From positions 229,068 to 293,067 of the forward strand of contig NZ_AUCH01000003.1 of the NCBI RefSeq assembly GCF_000429665.1: DNA of 64,000 bases, read 5' to 3'. The notes beneath the pieces were generated by a model, which saw only the letters and a list, made by a program, of their open reading frames with translations, was not told where the DNA came from and did not search any database. A program made the position numbers and the translations under genes. The first letter of the stretch is position 1; each line of letters starts with the position of its first letter. The stretch comes from Azovibrio restrictus DSM 23866 (GTDB taxonomy: Bacteria > Pseudomonadota > Gammaproteobacteria > Burkholderiales > Rhodocyclaceae). Of this stretch, positions 31,606-40,532 are shown one piece after another.

Positions 31606-32510
31606 GGGCAGGGTCGTTCCAGCTCCTGGTCGGCCAGGGACAGGGGGTCCTCGATGGGTTCCAGGTGCGTGAGCACGTGCACGTGGGGCAGGGCCCGGCG
31701 GATGTCGGTCTCGATCAGCTCCACCTGGTCATGGCCCTGCTGCACGCTCCAGTGGCCGGGCACCAGCACATGCACGGTGACGAAGGCCCGGGCCCCCGCC
31801 TGGCGGGTGAGCAGGGCGTGGAAGGCGATGCCCTGGGCCTCGTAGGCCGCCAGGACGCCATGGATGGTCTGCAGCTGCTCCGGCGGCAGGGACTCGTCCA
31901 TGAGCCCGGAGGCGGAACGGCGCACCAGCTTCACCCCGGTCCACACGATGTTGGCCGCCACCAGCAGGGCCAGCACCGGGTCCAGCCACAGCCAGCCGGT
32001 GGCCCAGACCGCCACCAGCCCCAGCAGCACCCCGGCGGAAGTCCACACATCAGTGAGCAGGTGGTGGGCATCCGCCTCCAGGGTGATGGAGCGGTGCTGG
32101 CGCCCGGCCCGCAGCAGCACCCAGCCGGTGAACAGGTTGATCAGGGAAGCCAGTACCGAGACCAGCAGGCCCACGCCCAGGGCTTCCAGGGGCTGGGGCG
32201 CGAGCAGACGGCCGACGGCGGCATAGGCGATACTGCAGGCGGCCGCCAGGATCAGGAAGCCTTCGAAGCCGCTGGAAAAATATTCGGCCTTGCTGTGCCC
32301 ATAGGCGTGCCGGTCGTCGGCGGGCTGGGCCGCCAGGGTGATCATCCACAGGGCCATCAGGGCCCCGGCCAGGTTCACCAGGGATTCCAGGGCATCGGAG
32401 AGCAGCCCCACGGAACCGGTGAGCCACCAGGCCCAGGCCTTCAGGGCGATGGTGGCAATAGCGGCGCCGATGGACAGCCAGACATAGGATTTGAGGGAAG
32501 GTTGGGTCAT
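31602..32510 (-). CDS. Cation diffusion facilitator family metal transporter
   Basis: Predicted inner-membrane divalent cation/proton antiporter of 302 residues, with six helices in the first 200 residues and a cytoplasmic domain after them. Signature segments are LLSDALESLVNLAGA in TM2, the HAYGHSKAEYFSSGFEG loop and EADAHHLLTDVWTSAGVL in TM5 with the HxxxD pair. The C-terminal domain (HALLTRQAGARAFVTVHVLVPGHW) is the usual metallochaperone-like fold. Substrate (Zn, Fe, Mn or Co) cannot be assigned. It sits between recC and recB, overlapping the recB start by 4 bases, which is unusual. Confidence 0.92.
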
Positions 32511-32643
32511 GGATCAACAGGCCGGAAATGGGGAACCCCGAGGCCCGGATTCTAGCAGCCCGCCGGATCGGACCGGGAAGCCGGACGGCCCCGGGACGGC
32601 CGCCACCGTTCTTGCCCCTGCCCCCACGGCCTGGGGGCCCGCC

Positions 32644-35600
32644 TCAGCCCAGTTCCGGATCGTCCAGATGGGCCAGCAAGGGGGCCAACAGGCACTCCTG
32701 CCAGTCCAGGAATTCCGCTCCCAGGGGCTCGCCCTGGCCGCGCAGGGCCAGGGCCCACCAGGGATCGGCGGCTTCGCCGGCGCGCTGGGCCGTTCCCAGC
32801 CAGTGCTGGCGCCCCTTGGCCTCACCGGCCGTGTGCCAAGCCCAGGCCGTAGCCGGATAAAAAGCCAGGGGGCGCAGCTGCCCCTGTTGCCAGGCCTGCA
32901 ACCAGACCGCCAGCAGAGCAGCAGGATCTGACACGGGGAGCAGGCGGAAGGTCTTGTTGCGCGCCACATGCAGGGTTTCCCGCGCCACTCCGGGGGGAGC
33001 CAGCAGGTTGAGGCAGAGGTGATCGAGCCAGGCGGCCAGGTAGTCCCCGGCCCGGGCCGAGGCACAGCGGTAGCGCAGCAGGCCGGCGGGGCCCCAGCCC
33101 TGGAGCTGGCCGTGCAGTTCCAGCCCCTGGAGTTCCAGGCGCAGCTCCAGGGGTTCGGGGGCCAGCTCCGCCAGCCGGGGCGCCAGATCCCGGGCATAGC
33201 GGCGCAGGGCATCCACCTCCCGGGTCAGCAGTGCCTCGCCCACCTGGCCGCTGGGCAGTTCGGGGCCGCTGCGGGCCTGGGCCAGGAGCTGCTCCGGCGC
33301 CGCCCCGGCCAGGGCGGCGGGGAGCAGCCGCCCGGCCAGACCGTAACGGCCCAGGCCATCCAGGAGCAGGGGCTCCTCGTCCTCCAGCTCCGCCTCGCTG
33401 CCGGGCAGCACCAGGCCCAGGCGGTCCCGCAGCAGGGCCCGGGCCGGGTGGCGGAAGAAGGCCTGGAGCTGGGCCAGGCCCAGGGAATCCGGCACCGCTG
33501 GCGGCAGGCCGGCGTTGAAGAACGGGGGTTGGCCCGGGGGCGGTCCGCCCGCTTCATCGTCGTCCTCCCCGGCCGCCAGGGGGGCGCTCCAGGCGGCGGT
33601 CTGGCTTTGGGCGGCCAGGGCCGCGGCATGGGCGGCGTCGTGGCTCAACAGCCGGGGGTCCGGCCGCCGGGGGTCGAAATAGACAGGGGAAAAGGCTTGC
33701 AGCGGATGCTGCAGGCGCAGCCGTTCCAGGGGAGCGCCGGTGGCGCGGCAGAGGAATTCCAGCAGTTCGGCCACCAGGATGGAGGGCGGCAGGGGGGCAT
33801 CGTCCCGCTGGCTGCGGCCCGTGTAGCTCAGGTACAGCCCCTCCCGGGCCGCCAGGATCAGGTCCAGGAACAGGTTGCGTTCGTCCTGGCGCCGCTGCCG
33901 GTCCCCGGGCCGGGTTTCCAGGGGGGTGAGATCGAACTCCAGGGGCCGTTCGGGACGGGGGAAAACCCCGTCGTCCAGGCCCAGCAGGCAGATCAGCTTG
34001 TAGGGCAGCTGGCGCAGGCTGGGCAGGGCGGTGAAGGTGATGCTGCCGGCCGGCATGCCGCCCCGGGCCTGGGCCTCCAGAGCTTCTTCGAGAGCCAGAC
34101 TGGCCGCCGCAGCGGGGATAGGGGTGGCCGGGTCCGCCTCGGCCATGGCCTGGGCCAGGGGCCCCAGGGCCGCGAGGATCTGGCGCAGGGCTTCGGCCTG
34201 TTCCGGGTCCGGCAGGCGCTCCCCCAGCCAGTTCAGCAGCAGCCCCTGCCACAGTTCCCGCCAGGCCGCCGCCGGACGCGGCTGGGCCAGCTCCCGGGCC
34301 AGGGCTTCCAGGTTTTCCAGGACCCGCCACAGGGCGCCCAGTACCCGGGCCCGGCTGCCGCCCAGACGAGCCGCCGGGGCGATGCCGGCAAAGGGTTCCC
34401 CGGCATCGCCCCGGGCATAGCCGAGCAGCAGCCGGCCGAGGGCGTCGCGCCAGGTGTGGCGCTCGTCCGGCGGCAGCCCGGCACCGGCCCGGGCCCGGGC
34501 GTCCAGGCCCCAGTGCACGCCAGCTTCCTGCAGGGCCTGGTGCAGGCGCTCCAGATCGGCTTCGTCCAGCCCCAGGGCGGCGGCCACCAGGGGTTCCTGC
34601 ACCAGAGCGAAGACCTGGCTGGCGGGCAGCCGGGCCGGCGGCGCCGCCAGGTCCAGGAGCTGCAGCAGCACCCGGGCCACGGGGTTGTCCCGGGCCGCCT
34701 TCTGGCCGGTGATGGTGTAGGGCAACCGCCCGGCGCTGCCGAACACGGCTTCGATCAGGGGGGCGGCGGCATCCAGGTCGGGCAGGGCCACCAGCACGTC
34801 GCCGGGTCCCAGGGCCGGGTCGGCCTCGAAGCGGGCCAGGAGCTGATCCTGGAGGATTTCCAGCTGCCGGGCCAGGGAGTGGGCCACGTGGATTTCGATG
34901 CTGCGGTCGTCCCCGGCCAGGGGCCAGGCCCCGGGGGCTGGCGGCTGCAGGTCCAGCAGGCTGTCCTGGAAGCGCTGCAGCAGCAGGGGGCCGCCGCTGG
35001 CCTGGAACAGGCCCTCCTCGGCACTGGTTTCGGCCACGGTTTCCAGGATCAGCCCGAACAGGGCCTGGGTCTGGCGGCCCCAGTCGGCCAGCAGGGGGTA
35101 GCGGTCGTCCAGGTAGGCGTCCCGGCCGGCGGCTTCGAGCCGGGCCTGGCGTTTGCTGGCCACTAGCTCCAGCCAGTAGTCGCGGCAGGGATTGAGCAGG
35201 TAGAGATGCACCTCGGTCCAGTCCGCCAGCCGGGCCAGCAGCTTCAGGTACAGGGGCGGCAGGGAGGAGAGGCCGAAGATGTGCGCCTCGGCCGGCAGCC
35301 CGGCCCGGGCCACGCCCTCGGGGCCCAGGGCTTCCAGGGCGTCGAAGAAGGCGGCGGAAGGATGCTGGCTGGCCGTGCCCAAGCCTCCGGTGAAGCGCTG
35401 CCACAGGGCCATCTGCCAGGCTTCGTCCTGGCGCTCCCGAGGCCCGGCGCCGGGCAGGCGGGCCGGCTCGCCCCGGCTCCAGGCTACGAGCCAGTCGGGC
35501 CGGTAGGTGATGTAGGTTTCGAACAGGGTGGCCACCCGCCGGGCCAGCTCCAGGCTCATCAGCGGGTCCGCCTCGGCCAGATAGCCGGCCAGGCGCGGGT

Positions 35601-35919
35601 GGGCCGCCACCAGATCCGCCTCCTGGAACAGGCGCCAGAGGCGCCAGGTGCCCCGCTCCGGCGCAAAGGGGGAAACGGCTTCCACCGTGGGCACCAGCTG
35701 GGCGATCCGGTCCCACAGCCACTGGGCCAGGAAGGGAAACTCCACCCCGGCGGCCACCCCGTACAGGCTGGCCATGGCCAGCTGCAGGTCCCGCTTCAGG
35801 GCGGCGCTGGGGATGATCACCTCCTGGGCCCGGAAGGGGTCGGCCGGTGCCTCGGCCAGGCGCGCCAGGAGGCGGGCCTTGAGGATCTCGTAGCGGTTGG
35901 AGGTGTGCACATGCAGCAT
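32644..35919 (-). CDS. recC: RecC subunit of the RecBCD exonuclease V
   Basis: Inactivated-helicase subunit that scans for Chi and splits strands. The 1091-residue protein begins MLHVHTSNRYEILKARLL, the typical RecC start, and contains the RecC segments FPFLAQWLWDRI, IFGLSSLPPLYLKLLARL, AHSLARQLEILQDQLL, LPYKLICLLGLDDGVFPR and RQDERNLFLDLILAARE. ATG 35919 was chosen for this N-terminus; the much longer open frame upstream is antisense to a response-regulator gene. 133 bases separate its stop from the CDF gene. The start region is shared with a divergent response regulator. Confidence 0.94.
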   Translation of the reverse strand: MLHVHTSNRYEILKARLLARLAEAPADPFRAQEVIIPSAALKRDLQLAMASLYGVAAGVEFPFLAQWLWDRIAQLVPTVEAVSPFAPERGTWRLWRLFQEADLVAAHPRLAGYLAEADPLMSLELARRVATLFETYITYRPDWLVAWSRGEPARLPGAGPRERQDEAWQMALWQRFTGGLGTASQHPSAAFFDALEALGPEGVARAGLPAEAHIFGLSSLPPLYLKLLARLADWTEVHLYLLNPCRDYWLELVASKRQARLEAAGRDAYLDDRYPLLADWGRQTQALFGLILETVAETSAEEGLFQASGGPLLLQRFQDSLLDLQPPAPGAWPLAGDDRSIEIHVAHSLARQLEILQDQLLARFEADPALGPGDVLVALPDLDAAAPLIEAVFGSAGRLPYTITGQKAARDNPVARVLLQLLDLAAPPARLPASQVFALVQEPLVAAALGLDEADLERLHQALQEAGVHWGLDARARAGAGLPPDERHTWRDALGRLLLGYARGDAGEPFAGIAPAARLGGSRARVLGALWRVLENLEALARELAQPRPAAAWRELWQGLLLNWLGERLPDPEQAEALRQILAALGPLAQAMAEADPATPIPAAAASLALEEALEAQARGGMPAGSITFTALPSLRQLPYKLICLLGLDDGVFPRPERPLEFDLTPLETRPGDRQRRQDERNLFLDLILAAREGLYLSYTGRSQRDDAPLPPSILVAELLEFLCRATGAPLERLRLQHPLQAFSPVYFDPRRPDPRLLSHDAAHAAALAAQSQTAAWSAPLAAGEDDDEAGGPPPGQPPFFNAGLPPAVPDSLGLAQLQAFFRHPARALLRDRLGLVLPGSEAELEDEEPLLLDGLGRYGLAGRLLPAALAGAAPEQLLAQARSGPELPSGQVGEALLTREVDALRRYARDLAPRLAELAPEPLELRLELQGLELHGQLQGWGPAGLLRYRCASARAGDYLAAWLDHLCLNLLAPPGVARETLHVARNKTFRLLPVSDPAALLAVWLQAWQQGQLRPLAFYPATAWAWHTAGEAKGRQHWLGTAQRAGEAADPWWALALRGQGEPLGAEFLDWQECLLAPLLAHLDDPELG

Positions 35920-35997
35920 GGGCCGGATTGTACTGCGCCCGGGGAAGCCGGGCCGGCGTCTATAATGGCCGCTCCCGTTTCCCGCCGCCGCCCCGCC

Positions 35998-36666
35998 ATG
36001 CGCATCCTCATCGTCGAAGACGACCGGGCCATTGCCGAGAACCTCTACGAGTACCTGGACGCCCGGGGGCACCAGTGCGACTACGCCCACACCCTGGCGG
36101 CCGCCACCCTGCTGCTCCAGGGCAGCAGCTTCGACGCGGCGATCCTGGACCGCAACCTGCCCGACGGGGACGGCATCGGCCTGGCCCGGCGCCTGCGCGC
36201 CGCTGGCAATGCCCTGCCCCTGCTCATCCTCACCGCCCGGGACACCCTGGAAGACAAGCTCACGGGCTTCGCCGCCGGGGCCGACGATTACCTGGTCAAA
36301 CCCTTTGCCCTGCAGGAGGTGGAAGTGCGCCTCTCGGCCCTGGTCCGGCGCGCCGGAGCCCAGCCCCAAGCGGGCGTCTGCCGCCAGGGGCCGCTGGAAT
36401 ACGACGGCAGCGCCCAGGAGGTACGGCTCGCCGGCCAGCCCCTGCGCCTGCCCCCCAAGGCTCTGAAGCTGGTGGCGGAACTGCTGCCCCACCCGAACCG
36501 GGTGTTCTCCCGGCGGGAGCTGGAAATCGCCATCTGGGGCCACGAGCAGGAGTCCAGCGACAACCTGCGCAGCGTCCTGCATACCCTGCGCCGGGCCCTG
36601 GGGGAAGAAAGCGGCGTCCAGGTGGTCAATGTGCACGGCCTGGGCTACAAGCTGGTGTGCGCCTGA
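35998..36666 (+). CDS. OmpR/PmrA-type response regulator (first two-component system)
   Basis: 222-residue DNA-binding regulator: receiver with RILIVEDDRAIAEN, phospho-acceptor D51 in AAILDRNLPDGDGI and lysine in DDYLVKPFAL, then a winged-helix domain ending VVNVHGLGYKLV. It is followed two bases later by its kinase and then by eptA and a PAP2 gene, so it probably controls lipid A modification as PmrA does. A good -10 (TATAAT, 35961-35966) lies in the 78-base gap shared with recC. A triple CTCAC repeat at 37936-37962 in front of eptA is its likely operator. Confidence 0.93.
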   Translation: MRILIVEDDRAIAENLYEYLDARGHQCDYAHTLAAATLLLQGSSFDAAILDRNLPDGDGIGLARRLRAAGNALPLLILTARDTLEDKLTGFAAGADDYLVKPFALQEVEVRLSALVRRAGAQPQAGVCRQGPLEYDGSAQEVRLAGQPLRLPPKALKLVAELLPHPNRVFSRRELEIAIWGHEQESSDNLRSVLHTLRRALGEESGVQVVNVHGLGYKLVCA

Positions 36667-36667
36667 G

Positions 36668-37954
36668 ATGAGCCCCCGCCGCCCCCCCAGCATGCGCCTG
36701 AAAATCGCCGTCTCGGTGACGGCTCTGGTGCTGCTGCTGATCCTCGGCCAGGCTCTGGCCCTGGTGTTCATGTACGAGGAAATGGAAGAGGAATTCATCG
36801 ACAGCATCCTCGCCGAGCAGCTGGAATACAGCATCCGCGTCAGCGGCGCCTCGGAGCAGCTGGCCCTGCCCAACACCCCCAACATGCAGCTCTACCGCCT
36901 GCGCCCCGGGGAACCCCTGCCCGCCGGACTCACCCCGGAGCTGGCCGCCCTGCCCGTGGGCAACCACGAGATCTACCTGGGCGACCAGGAATACCACCTG
37001 GCGGTGCGCGACACGCCGGGGGCCCGCTTCATCCTGCGCTACGACGAATCGGAGCACCAGGCCCGGGTGGAGGCGGTGAGCACGGTGATCCTCTCCGGCG
37101 CCCTGATCCTCTGCGCCCTGGTGCTGGTGCTGGTGCACGCCCTGGCGGGCCGCCTCACCCGGGGCCTGGAAAACCTCAGCACCCGCCTGGCCCAGGGCCG
37201 GGGCGAAGCGCCCTACGCCCAGCCCGACATGGAGCGGGAGCTGCTGGCCGTGGCCCGGGCCCTGGATGCGGCCGAGCTGCGCCAGCGGGACCTGCTGGCC
37301 CGGGAACGGGACTTCAACGCCCACCTCTCCCACGAGCTGCGCACCCCCCTGACCGGCATCCGCACCGATGCGGAACTGCTGGCCAGTCAGACGGAGCTGC
37401 CGGAAGCCGTCCGGCGCCGGGCCAGCCGCATCATGACCGCCAGCGACCGCATCACCAGCCTGGCGGAAAGCCTGCTGCTGCTGGCCCGGGAAGCCCGCCC
37501 CGCCGCCCAGTGGCAGGAAGACGTGGACCTGGGCCAGGCCCTGGAGCAAAGCTGGCAGAGCCTGGCCCCGGCGGATGCCCGCCTGGAACTGCAGCTGCCT
37601 CCCGGCACCCTGTTGCGGGCCGACCCCGCCCTGCTCAACCTGGTGCTGCGCAATCTCCTGGACAACGCCCTGAAGCATGGGAACGGCAGCCCGGTGCGCT
37701 GCCGGCTGGAAGGTAGCCGGCTGCAGGTGCAAGATCAGGGCCCGGGCTTCGGCGCCACGGACCCGGAGCAGCTGTTCGCCCGCTTTGCCCGCCAGGGCCC
37801 CGCCGCCGGCCACGGCCTGGGCCTGGCCCTGGTGCGCCACATCTGCCAGGCCTGCGGCTGGCAGGCCACGGCCCGCAACGCCCCGGAAGGGGGCGCCCTG
37901 CTGGAAGTGGAGTTTGGCCGGGGCATCACAATTTCCTCACAGGTATCTCACTAA
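36668..37954 (+). CDS. Sensor histidine kinase (first two-component system)
   Basis: 428-residue membrane kinase: TM1 at about 14-33, a periplasmic domain of about 100 residues, TM2 at about 137-158, HAMP, the H-box DFNAHLSHELRTPLTGI (H222), N-box LRNLLDNALKHGNG and G-box DQGPGFG. The periplasmic part starts acidic (YEEMEEEFIDSILAEQ), which could suit cation or cationic-peptide sensing, but the signal is unknown. ATG 36668 follows the regulator stop by one base. The last 19 bases overlap the direct-repeat array proposed as the eptA operator. Confidence 0.9.
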   Translation: MSPRRPPSMRLKIAVSVTALVLLLILGQALALVFMYEEMEEEFIDSILAEQLEYSIRVSGASEQLALPNTPNMQLYRLRPGEPLPAGLTPELAALPVGNHEIYLGDQEYHLAVRDTPGARFILRYDESEHQARVEAVSTVILSGALILCALVLVLVHALAGRLTRGLENLSTRLAQGRGEAPYAQPDMERELLAVARALDAAELRQRDLLARERDFNAHLSHELRTPLTGIRTDAELLASQTELPEAVRRRASRIMTASDRITSLAESLLLLAREARPAAQWQEDVDLGQALEQSWQSLAPADARLELQLPPGTLLRADPALLNLVLRNLLDNALKHGNGSPVRCRLEGSRLQVQDQGPGFGATDPEQLFARFARQGPAAGHGLGLALVRHICQACGWQATARNAPEGGALLEVEFGRGITISSQVSH

Positions 37955-37962
37955 AGCCTCAC
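37936..37962 (+). promoter_or_regulatory. Triple 11-bp-phased CTCAC repeat upstream of eptA
   Basis: CTCAC occurs at 37936, 37947 and 37958, exactly 11 bases apart, spanning the kinase stop codon and ending 25 bases before the eptA ATG. Tandem half-sites at one helical turn are the usual target of OmpR-family dimers. The adjacent regulator (35998-36666) is the natural candidate to bind it. Confidence 0.55.
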
Positions 37963-37987
37963 GCCCGGCCCGGCAGACTCCCGGGCC

Positions 37988-39679
37988 ATGAACACCCAGA
38001 CCCTGTCCGCCGCCCATCCTGGGGACGGCCTCCGCTCCCGGCTCCGGCTGCCCCACTACACCTGCCGCCAGGAAACCCTGATCCTGATCGTCAGCCTGTG
38101 GTTCACCCTGGCCTGCAACGGCCCCTTCTGGCACGCCCTGCTGCAAGCCCGGCCCCTCTCCAGCCCCGGCGCCTGGAGCCTGGCCCTGGGGCTGGGGCTC
38201 AGCATCACCGCCCTGCATGCGTTGATTCCCGGCCTGCTGGGCAACCGCTATACCCTGAAGCCCCTGCTTGCCCTGCTCCTCACCCTGGCCTGTTGCGCCA
38301 GCTTCTACATGGCCAAGTTCGGCATCTACGTGGACCCGGACATGCTCAGGAACGTGCTGCGCACCGACCCGGCCGAGGCTAAAGAGCTGCTCACCTGGGA
38401 CCTGCTGCCCCACCTGATCCTCTACCTGCTCCTGCCCCTGGTGCTGCTGCAACGGGTACAGCTCCGCCCGGTCAGCCGGGGCCGGGCGCTGCTGATCCGG
38501 GGCGCCGGGCTGCTCGTGGCCCTGATCCTGGGGGCCGGGGGTCTGGCCCTGAACTTCCAGGACCTGGCCGCCCTGATGCGCAACAACAAGGAAATGCGCT
38601 ACCTGATCACCCCGGGCAACAGCCTCTATTCCCTGGGCCGGGTGCTGGGCAAGGATGCCCGGGCCGAAACCGGCCCGAAACAGGTGACCGGGCCCGACGC
38701 CGCCCTGGGCGCCGCCTGGAGCCAGCGGCAAAAGCCGGTGCTGTTCGTGATCGTGGTGGGAGAAACCGCCCGGGCCGCCAACTGGGGCCAGCACCCGGGC
38801 CCCGACGGCGCCCCCCGCAACAGCACCCCGGAGCTGGGCAGCCGGGGAGACCTGATCCAGTTCTCCGAGGTGACGAGCTGCGGCACCAATACCGAGGTGT
38901 CCGTACCCTGCATGTTCTCGGCCCAGGGCCGCCGCCACTACGACGAGGACGCCATCAGGAACAGCGAATCCCTGCTGCATGTCCTGGACCGGGCCGGTTT
39001 CAAGGTGGTCTGGCGCGACAACCAGGCTGGCTGCAAGGGCACCTGCTCGGGCCTGGAACAAGAGCGCCTGCACAATGCCCAGCTCCCGGGCCTGTGCGAC
39101 GGGGAACGCTGCCTGGATGAAATCCTCCTGGAAGGGGCCGAACAGCTGGCCGCCGACGCCCAGGGCAACCTGGTGCTGGTGCTGCACCAGCTGGGCAACC
39201 ATGGCCCCGCCTATTACAAACGCTATCCCGAACGCTTCCGCCGCTTCACCCCCACCTGCGACACCGCCGACCTGAGTCAGTGCAGCCAGGAAGCCATCGC
39301 CAACAGCTACGACAACGCGCTCCTGTACACCGACCATTTCCTGGCCCGCACCCAGGACTTCCTCAAAGCCAGGGCGGAGCGCTACGACACGGCCCTGATC
39401 TACCTCTCCGACCACGGGGAATCCCTGGGGGAGAACGGCCTCTACCTGCACGGCATGCCCTACGCCATCGCCCCCCGGGAGCAGACCCGGGTGCCCATGC
39501 TGATGTGGCTTTCCCCCGGCTACGCCAGAAGCTTCGGCCTGGACACCGCCTGCCTGCGCCGGGAGGCCGGCAAGCCCGCCAGCCACGACAACCTGTTCCA
39601 CACGGTGCTGGGCCTCCTGGATGTGAGCACCCAGGCCCGGGACCCCCAACTGGACATTTCCGCCCCATGCCACAGCTGA
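37988..39679 (+). CDS. eptA: Lipid A phosphoethanolamine transferase
   Basis: Inner-membrane enzyme adding phosphoethanolamine to lipid A, which lowers surface charge and gives cationic peptide and polymyxin tolerance. The 563-residue protein has an N-terminal block of about five helices (to about residue 190) and a periplasmic sulfatase-like domain. The metal/nucleophile region shows VVGETARAANWG and SCGTNTEVSVPCMFS near residue 297, then LVLHQLGNHGPAYYKRYP and LSDHGESLGENGLYLHG. All expected catalytic motifs are intact. It overlaps the PAP2 gene by 13 bases, suggesting coupled synthesis. Confidence 0.95.
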   Translation: MNTQTLSAAHPGDGLRSRLRLPHYTCRQETLILIVSLWFTLACNGPFWHALLQARPLSSPGAWSLALGLGLSITALHALIPGLLGNRYTLKPLLALLLTLACCASFYMAKFGIYVDPDMLRNVLRTDPAEAKELLTWDLLPHLILYLLLPLVLLQRVQLRPVSRGRALLIRGAGLLVALILGAGGLALNFQDLAALMRNNKEMRYLITPGNSLYSLGRVLGKDARAETGPKQVTGPDAALGAAWSQRQKPVLFVIVVGETARAANWGQHPGPDGAPRNSTPELGSRGDLIQFSEVTSCGTNTEVSVPCMFSAQGRRHYDEDAIRNSESLLHVLDRAGFKVVWRDNQAGCKGTCSGLEQERLHNAQLPGLCDGERCLDEILLEGAEQLAADAQGNLVLVLHQLGNHGPAYYKRYPERFRRFTPTCDTADLSQCSQEAIANSYDNALLYTDHFLARTQDFLKARAERYDTALIYLSDHGESLGENGLYLHGMPYAIAPREQTRVPMLMWLSPGYARSFGLDTACLRREAGKPASHDNLFHTVLGLLDVSTQARDPQLDISAPCHS

Positions 39680-40452
39680 CCCCCTTCCCCTCCCGGACCG
39701 CCCCCTGGCGCTGGCCCGCCAGCCAGGCCCTGCTGCTCATCGTCAGCGCCCTGCTCCTGCTGCTGGTGTTCGAAAACACCAGCCTGGACATGGACATCGC
39801 CCGGCACCTCTACGACCCGGGACAGGGGGAATTCCCCCTGCGCCACCACTGGCTGTTCGACTACGTGCTGCACCACGGCATGAAGCAGGCCTCCTACGTG
39901 GCCGTGGCCGGGGCCCTCTATTTCTGCTACCTGGGCTGGAAGGGGGAGCTGGCCTGGCTGCCCCGGCGCAATGCCCTGCTGGCCGCCCTGGGCATGCTGC
40001 TGATCCCCATCGGCACCACCATCCTGAAGGACCTGACCCACCGCCACTGCCCCTGGGATCTGGTGGATTTCGGCGGCTTCGCCCCCTACCTGCCGCTCCT
40101 GGCCCCGCCCCCGGAAGGCATCAAGGCCGGCCAGTGCTTCCCCGCCGGCCATGCCTCGGCCGGTTTCCTGTGGATCGTCTGGGCCCTGGCCCTGCGCCCC
40201 GCCGGGCGCCGCCTGGCCCGCTTCGGCCTGGCCCTGGGCCTGGGACTGGGCGGGGTGATGGGACTGGCGCGCATGGCCCAGGGCGCCCACTTCCTCTCCC
40301 ACACCCTCTGGTCCCTGTGGTTCGCCTGGGCCATGAGCCTGACCCTGGCCGTGCTGCTCAAGGCCGAGCTGGGCCTGGGCAGCGCTGCCGGAGAAGCCGG
40401 GCGGGAAGGCATGCTGAGCGGCGCGGCAGAAGCCCCCTGCAGCGCCGAATGA
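39667..40452 (+). CDS. PAP2-family membrane phosphatase, probable lipid A or undecaprenyl-related
   Basis: 261-residue polytopic protein of the PAP2 superfamily. The three catalytic motifs are recognisable: KDLTHRHCPWD, CFPAGHAS (PSGH-like) and ARMAQGAHFLSHTL. ATG 39667 overlaps the end of eptA. PAP2 enzymes next to EptA can dephosphorylate lipid A or recycle phosphoryl donors; which applies is inference. Motif 2 has PAGH rather than PSGH, which is tolerated in this subgroup as far as I recall. It closes the two-component/eptA group, followed by the palindromic repeat at 40462. Confidence 0.85.
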   Translation: MPQLTPFPSRTAPWRWPASQALLLIVSALLLLLVFENTSLDMDIARHLYDPGQGEFPLRHHWLFDYVLHHGMKQASYVAVAGALYFCYLGWKGELAWLPRRNALLAALGMLLIPIGTTILKDLTHRHCPWDLVDFGGFAPYLPLLAPPPEGIKAGQCFPAGHASAGFLWIVWALALRPAGRRLARFGLALGLGLGGVMGLARMAQGAHFLSHTLWSLWFAWAMSLTLAVLLKAELGLGSAAGEAGREGMLSGAAEAPCSAE

Positions 40453-40461
40453 GGGGCCAGC

Positions 40462-40490
40462 CCCGGCCTTAAGACTGCCTTAAGGCCGGG
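40462..40490 (+). promoter_or_regulatory. PmrA/QseB-like box (CTTAAG-N5-CTTAAG) inside a 12-bp palindrome upstream of the RND operon
   Basis: CTTAAG at 40468 and 40479 form a direct repeat with exact 11-bp spacing, matching the known PmrA consensus YTTAAK-N5-YTTAAK. The same bases lie in a perfect inverted repeat (arms CCCGGCCTTAAG and CTTAAGGCCGGG, 5-base loop). The element is 10 bases after the PAP2 stop and 42 before the RND adaptor ATG. It could be the operator of the operon's own regulator at 47550, a terminator for the eptA unit without a T-tract, or both. Confidence 0.6.
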
Positions 40491-40532
40491 ACGCTAAGGT
40501 GGGAGCCGTTTTGCTACCGGCGCTCCCAACCC

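Noticed and set aside
32644..36885. Upstream extension of the recC frame to 36885
   Set aside because: The extension is antisense to the response regulator; recC similarity begins at the ATG at 35919.
40462..40490. Simple Rho-independent terminator after the PAP2 gene
   Set aside because: The stem is strong but there is no T-tract and the spacing matches a PmrA-type direct repeat, so I list it as regulatory with terminator as an alternative.
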